From Erysipelotrichaceae bacterium (GTDB lineage: Bacteria; Bacillota_I; Bacilli_A; Erysipelotrichales; Erysipelotrichaceae): a stretch of 9,029 nucleotides of DNA. Shown here piece after piece: positions 6,018 through 9,029 of this stretch. A program made the translations under genes and the position numbers. Each line of letters begins with the position of its first letter. The stretch's first letter is position 1. The stretch lies in NCBI GenBank assembly GCA_017614055.1, contig JAGACP010000099.1:1-9029 (forward strand). The letters are read 5' to 3'. The notes under the pieces were generated by a model, which saw nothing but the letters and a program-made list of their open reading frames with translations, did no database searches and had not been told where the DNA came from.

Positions 6018-6710
6018 ATGGAAAGACTGAAAAACGGTTTAAAAGTCGGAATACCTATAGGCTTAGGCTACTTTGCGGTAGCCTTTTCTCTCGGCATCGT
6101 GGCATCCAAGGCGGGACTGACTCCCTTCCAGGGATTCATCACGTCACTGCTGGTGAATGCATCCGCCGGAGAAAGCGCGGGATTCACGGTCATATCCGAA
6201 CAGGCGAGCTACCTGCAGATGTTCCTGATAACGATCGTGGCCAATGCCCGCTACATCCTGATGTCTTTCGCGCTGTCGCAGAAGATAAACCCGAAAGAAC
6301 GATTCATCCACAGATTCCTGCTTGGTTACTTCCTCACCGACGAATACTTCGCGATGGCGATATCCCAGACGGGCTTCGCGGATCCTTTCTATTCATACGG
6401 AGCGATCATGTTCGCGGCGCCGTGCTGGGCTCTTGGAACAGCCCTGGGCATAATCATGGGCAACGCCCTTCCTTTCAGGATCGTCTCCGCCCTTTCGGTT
6501 GCATTATATGGCATGTTCCTGGCGATAATAATGCCTGCCTCCAGGAAAGACAGGAACGTGGCGATACTAGTCGTATTGAGCTGCATCTGCAGCTATCTCA
6601 TATATAGATTCACATCCCTCAGCACCAGCATGACCACGATAGTTCTTACCGTGGCTCTTTCCGCGCTGGGAGCTTTGATATTCAAACGGAAGGAGGAAGA
6701 CGATGAGTAG
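6018..6710 (+). CDS. azlC: AzlC-family branched-chain amino acid exporter, large subunit
   Basis: A 230-residue hydrophobic protein with several predicted membrane helices. It matches AzlC in length and in landmarks: GIPIGLGYFAVAFSLGIVAS near the N-terminus, a NASAGESAGF segment, NARYILMSFALS, and the FLTDEYFAM stretch with its Asp-Glu pair. With AzlD it forms a two-component exporter for branched-chain amino acids or their analogues. Some databases label the family an ABC permease, but no ATPase is nearby. The ATG at 6018 gives a normal AzlC N-terminus yet has no proper ribosome binding site. The only purine patch, AAAGG (6001-6005), is 12 nt away and partly inside the terminator hairpin. 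The gene overlaps azlD by 8 nt. Confidence 0.92.
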   Translation: MERLKNGLKVGIPIGLGYFAVAFSLGIVASKAGLTPFQGFITSLLVNASAGESAGFTVISEQASYLQMFLITIVANARYILMSFALSQKINPKERFIHRFLLGYFLTDEYFAMAISQTGFADPFYSYGAIMFAAPCWALGTALGIIMGNALPFRIVSALSVALYGMFLAIIMPASRKDRNVAILVVLSCICSYLIYRFTSLSTSMTTIVLTVALSALGALIFKRKEEDDE

Positions 6711-7008
6711 GACTTATGTTTACATCCTCATCATGGTCCTCACCGTATCGTTCATCAGAATACTTCCTCTGACGCTGATAAGGAAACCGATAGAGAACAG
6801 ATTCATCAGGGACTTCCTCTACTATGTCCCTTACGTCACCCTGACGGTCATGACCTTCCCTTCGATGGTCCTGGCCACGGACAATGTCTATGCGGGAATG
6901 ATAGCCTTCATAGTCGGCTCGTTCTTCGCATACAGGGACTTCGGTCTTTTCAAGGTCACGGTGATATGCTGCCTGATAGTGTTCATACTTGAGCTGCTGC
7001 TTATATAA
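6703..7008 (+). CDS. azlD: AzlD-family branched-chain amino acid exporter, small subunit
   Basis: A 101-residue protein with three to four hydrophobic segments, the usual size and pattern for AzlD. The motifs TVSFIRILPLTLIRKPI and FIRDFLYYVPYVTLTVMTFP are the recognisable family core. It partners AzlC in the membrane. The start at 6703 lies inside the 3' end of azlC (8-nt overlap) and is preceded by AAGGAGG with a 7-nt gap, so the two subunits are probably made in a coupled way. The gene ends with tandem stops, TAA then TAG. Confidence 0.92.
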   Translation: MSRTYVYILIMVLTVSFIRILPLTLIRKPIENRFIRDFLYYVPYVTLTVMTFPSMVLATDNVYAGMIAFIVGSFFAYRDFGLFKVTVICCLIVFILELLLI

Positions 7009-7009
7009 T
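6982..7009 (+). promoter_or_regulatory. Candidate internal promoter for the flavodiiron gene
   Basis: A consensus TATAAT (7004-7009) overlaps the azlD stop codon. TTCATA (6982-6987) stands 16 nt upstream and matches 4 of 6 positions of a -35. Transcription would start near 7016, right at the AAGGAG ribosome binding site. This is only a candidate, since TATAAT could arise by chance from an ATA codon followed by TAA. Confidence 0.3.
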
Positions 7010-7032
7010 AGAGATAAGGAGACATAAAAATA

Positions 7033-8826
7033 ATGGAAATAACCAGCGACATCAAATACGTGGGAGTCAATGACCACCAGGTCGATCTTTTCGAGGGACA
7101 GTACAAGGTCCCGAACGGAATGTCCTACAACTCGTACGTCATCCTTGACGAGAAGATATGCGTCATGGATACCGTCGACCAGCATTTCACCCATGAATGG
7201 CTCGACAACATCCAGAACGTCCTCAACGGTAAAGAACCGGATTATCTGGTAGTCCAGCACATGGAGCCTGACCATTCCGCCAACATCGCCAACTTCATGA
7301 AGCTCTTCGAAAAGGCGACGATAGTCTCTTCCCAGAAGGCTTTCGAGATGATGCTCAACTATTTCGGTACGGAATACGAAGACCGCAGGATAGTGATCAA
7401 GGAAGGCGATACCCTGGAGCTGGGAAAGCATACGCTTGCTTTCGTGGCAGCTCCGATGGTCCACTGGCCGGAAGTAATGATGACCTACGATACATACGAG
7501 AAGGCTCTGTTCAGTGCCGACGGCTTCGGCAAGTTCGGAGCGCTCGACAGGGACGAAGACTGGCTCGATGAAGCCAGAAGATACTACATCGGCATCGTAG
7601 GCAAATACGGAAAGCAGGTCCAGGCCGTACTCAAGAAAGCGGCAGACCTGCAGATCCTGATGATACTTCCGCTGCACGGACCGATGCTCTACAAGAATCT
7701 TCCATACTATCTCGATCTGTACAACACCTGGTCGAGCTACGACGTGGAGAAAGACGGTGTCGTGGTATGTTATACGTCGGTATACGGACACACCAAGGCC
7801 GCCGTGGAGAAACTGGTGGATCAGCTCAAGGCCGACAATGCGCCTGAAGTCAAGGTCTACGACCTGGCAAGATGCGACATGTCCGAGGCTGTGGCAGCCG
7901 CCTTCGCCTACGGAAAGCTCGTCCTGGCCACTACAACATACAACGCGGACATCTATCCGTTCATGAAAGAGTTCATCAACCATCTCACCGAAAGGAACTT
8001 CCAGAACAGGAAAGTCGCATTCATCGAGAACGGCTCATGGGCCCCGCTGGCAGCCAAGACGATGAAAGAGATGCTTTCGAAGCAGAACAATCTCACCTTC
8101 GTGGAACCTGTCATACATATCAAATCGGCCATGAACGATGCAAACAGGGACGAGATCGAAAGACTGTCCAAGGCACTGTGCATCGACTATCTGGCAAGGG
8201 ACGAGAAACAGGCCAACAAGAACGACATGAAAGCCCTGTTCTCGATCGGATACGGTCTGTACGTGGTGACATCCAACGACGGAAAGAAAGACAACGGTCT
8301 GATCGTCAACACCGTCGCCCAGCTGACCGACAATCCTTTCAGGGTCATGGTCTCCATAAACAAGGACAACTATTCGCACCACGTCATAAAGCAGACGGGC
8401 ATCATGAACGTCAACTGTCTGAACACCGACGCTCCGTTCAAGGTATTCAAGCAGTTCGGCTTCCAGTCAGGCAGGACGGTGGACAAGTTCAGGAACGAAA
8501 AGGATCTTCTCAGATCCGACAACGGTCTTGTCTTCCTGCCGAGCTACATCAACGCCTTCTTCTCATTGAAAGTGGAAGACTATAAAGACTTGGGCACGCA
8601 CGGCATGTTCATATGCTCGGTTACCGAAGCCAGAGTCATAAACAAGGTCGAAACCATGACCTACACCTACTACCAGAACAACGTCAAGCCTAAACCTGAG
8701 ACCCAGGGCAAGAAAGGCTGGGTATGCAAGGTATGCGGATACATCTACGAGGGAGACGAGCTTCCTGACGACTTCATATGTCCGCTGTGCAAGCACGGGG
8801 CATCGGATTTCGAACCGATAGGCTAA
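7033..8826 (+). CDS. fprA: Flavodiiron protein fused to flavin reductase and rubredoxin (FprA-Hrb type O2/NO reductase)
   Basis: A 597-residue cytoplasmic multidomain enzyme. Residues 1-235 are a diiron metallo-beta-lactamase-like domain with all expected ligands: His76, Glu78 and Asp80 in QHMEPDHS, His144 in MVHWPE, Asp163 in SADGFG, His215 in LPLHGP. Residues about 240-390 are a flavodoxin domain (FMN loop TSVYGHTK). Residues about 398-545 are a flavin reductase-like FMN domain ([28 protein letters not shown]). Residues 562-597 are a short rubredoxin with Cys565/568/583/586. The core reduces O2 to water or NO to N2O; the C-terminal half resembles the Moorella electron donor Hrb, so electrons could pass from NAD(P)H within one chain. 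The start at 7033 has AAGGAG at 7016-7021. It follows azlD by 24 nt and ends at a strong terminator. A role against oxidative or nitrosative stress is inferred from the family. Confidence 0.95.
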   Translation: MEITSDIKYVGVNDHQVDLFEGQYKVPNGMSYNSYVILDEKICVMDTVDQHFTHEWLDNIQNVLNGKEPDYLVVQHMEPDHSANIANFMKLFEKATIVSSQKAFEMMLNYFGTEYEDRRIVIKEGDTLELGKHTLAFVAAPMVHWPEVMMTYDTYEKALFSADGFGKFGALDRDEDWLDEARRYYIGIVGKYGKQVQAVLKKAADLQILMILPLHGPMLYKNLPYYLDLYNTWSSYDVEKDGVVVCYTSVYGHTKAAVEKLVDQLKADNAPEVKVYDLARCDMSEAVAAAFAYGKLVLATTTYNADIYPFMKEFINHLTERNFQNRKVAFIENGSWAPLAAKTMKEMLSKQNNLTFVEPVIHIKSAMNDANRDEIERLSKALCIDYLARDEKQANKNDMKALFSIGYGLYVVTSNDGKKDNGLIVNTVAQLTDNPFRVMVSINKDNYSHHVIKQTGIMNVNCLNTDAPFKVFKQFGFQSGRTVDKFRNEKDLLRSDNGLVFLPSYINAFFSLKVEDYKDLGTHGMFICSVTEARVINKVETMTYTYYQNNVKPKPETQGKKGWVCKVCGYIYEGDELPDDFICPLCKHGASDFEPIG

Positions 8827-8832
8827 AATAAC

Positions 8833-8864
8833 ACAGGATCAGCATTGAGCTGATCCTGTTTTTT
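8833..8864 (+). terminator. Intrinsic terminator after the flavodiiron gene
   Basis: A perfect 11-bp stem, ACAGGATCAGC (8833-8843) with GCTGATCCTGT (8849-8859), has a 5-nt loop and a run of six T (8859-8864). It starts 6 nt after the stop codon and ends the rightward transcript before the acylphosphatase gene. Confidence 0.93.
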
Positions 8865-8878
8865 CAGTTATGCGTATC

Positions 8879-8887
8879 TGCTAAAAT
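8879..8887 (+). promoter_or_regulatory. Extended -10 promoter of the acylphosphatase gene (leaderless type)
   Basis: TGCTAAAAT is an extended -10 (TG, one base, then TAAAAT at 8882-8887). Six nt separate it from the ATG at 8894, placing the expected transcription start on the A of the start codon. No ribosome binding site is present. The -35 region falls in the terminator's T-run; TTTTCA (8861-8866) is the nearest partial match, at a short 15-nt spacing. Confidence 0.55.
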
Positions 8888-8893
8888 GAAGAT

Positions 8894-9029
8894 ATGAAAA
8901 GATACTACATCGTCTACGAGGGAAGGGTCCAGGGCGTAGGCTTCAGATGGAGACTTGCCATGCTCGCCGACATGTACAACTTCACCGGCTGGTGCCGCAA
9001 TCTTTACAACGGCAACGTCGAGTGCGAGA
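8894..9029 (+). CDS. acyP: Acylphosphatase, N-terminal part (runs off right edge)
   Basis: The 45 visible codons begin MKRYYIVYEGRVQGVGFRWR and continue to the window end. The GRVQGVGFR loop, which holds the phosphate-binding Arg of acylphosphatases, and the downstream GWCRNLYNGNVE (the family's GWVRN...DGxVE region with the catalytic Asn) are clear. These small cytoplasmic enzymes (about 90 residues) hydrolyse acyl phosphates such as carbamoyl or 1,3-bisphosphoglyceryl phosphate. Roughly half of the protein is seen. The gene follows a terminator and appears to have its own promoter with the ATG almost at the transcription start. It could also be the first domain of a larger protein such as HypF, but the lack of neighbouring hydrogenase genes in view and the plain N-terminus favour a stand-alone enzyme. 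Confidence 0.9.
   Translation, partial: MKRYYIVYEGRVQGVGFRWRLAMLADMYNFTGWCRNLYNGNVECE

Noticed and set aside
6682..7983. A 433-codon open frame on the minus strand opposite azlD and the flavodiiron gene.
   Set aside because: Its translation has no recognisable domain and is rich in His/Val/Asp, as expected of a codon-bias shadow. The plus strand carries a fully conserved multidomain enzyme with all metal ligands.
1..9029. CRISPR arrays, IS elements, attachment sites, tRNA or rRNA genes, prophage genes.
   Set aside because: I saw no direct repeats with spacers, transposase motifs, terminal inverted repeats or structural RNA signatures. All genes but the left-edge fragment belong to recognisable families.

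Overview
The window looks like chromosomal core sequence from a low-to-mid GC Gram-positive anaerobe (Bacillota). An Erysipelotrichia-like lineage is my best guess, but it rests on gene content only. The signs are an FtsEX pair with a secreted wall hydrolase, a cyclic-di-AMP receptor of the DarA/PstA family, AzlCD, and a multi-domain flavodiiron protein typical of anaerobes. I see no prophage, IS element, CRISPR array, tRNA or rRNA. No stretch above 300 bases lacks a gene; the longest gaps are 82 nt (5586-5667) and 67 nt (8827-8893).

Left half, minus strand (5585 down to 1): one tightly packed operon in the order ftsE, ftsX, coiled-coil M23 peptidase, S41 processing protease with a peptidoglycan-binding tail, MBL-fold hydrolase, then an unrecognised gene that runs off the left edge. 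The junctions are a 4-nt overlap, a 1-nt overlap, a 4-nt overlap, a 17-nt overlap and a 13-nt gap, so the genes are probably translationally coupled. The logic is a cell-wall hydrolysis module: FtsE hydrolyses ATP in the cytoplasm, FtsX passes a conformational change across the membrane, and the secreted coiled-coil endopeptidase cuts peptidoglycan. The membrane-anchored S41 protease may mature or clear extracytoplasmic partners. The ftsE promoter has a consensus extended -10 only 8 nt from the ATG and no Shine-Dalgarno sequence, so the operon mRNA is predicted to be leaderless or nearly so.

Centre (5586-5667): a compact divergent promoter region between ftsE (leftward) and darA (rightward).

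Right half, plus strand: darA (cyclic-di-AMP receptor) ends in an intrinsic terminator whose U-tract lies 3 nt from the azlC start. azlC and azlD (branched-chain amino acid exporter pair) overlap by 8 nt. They are followed after 24 nt by a 597-residue flavodiiron protein fused to flavin reductase and a small rubredoxin domain, apparently a self-contained NAD(P)H-dependent O2/NO reductase. A strong terminator follows, then the 5' end of an acylphosphatase gene that also looks leaderless and runs off the right edge.

I see no wholly new system. The best leads are the leaderless-type promoters, the 125-residue acidic tail on FtsE, the PcsB-like coil joined to an M23 domain, the flavodiiron/Hrb-type fusion, and the terminator abutting azlC.
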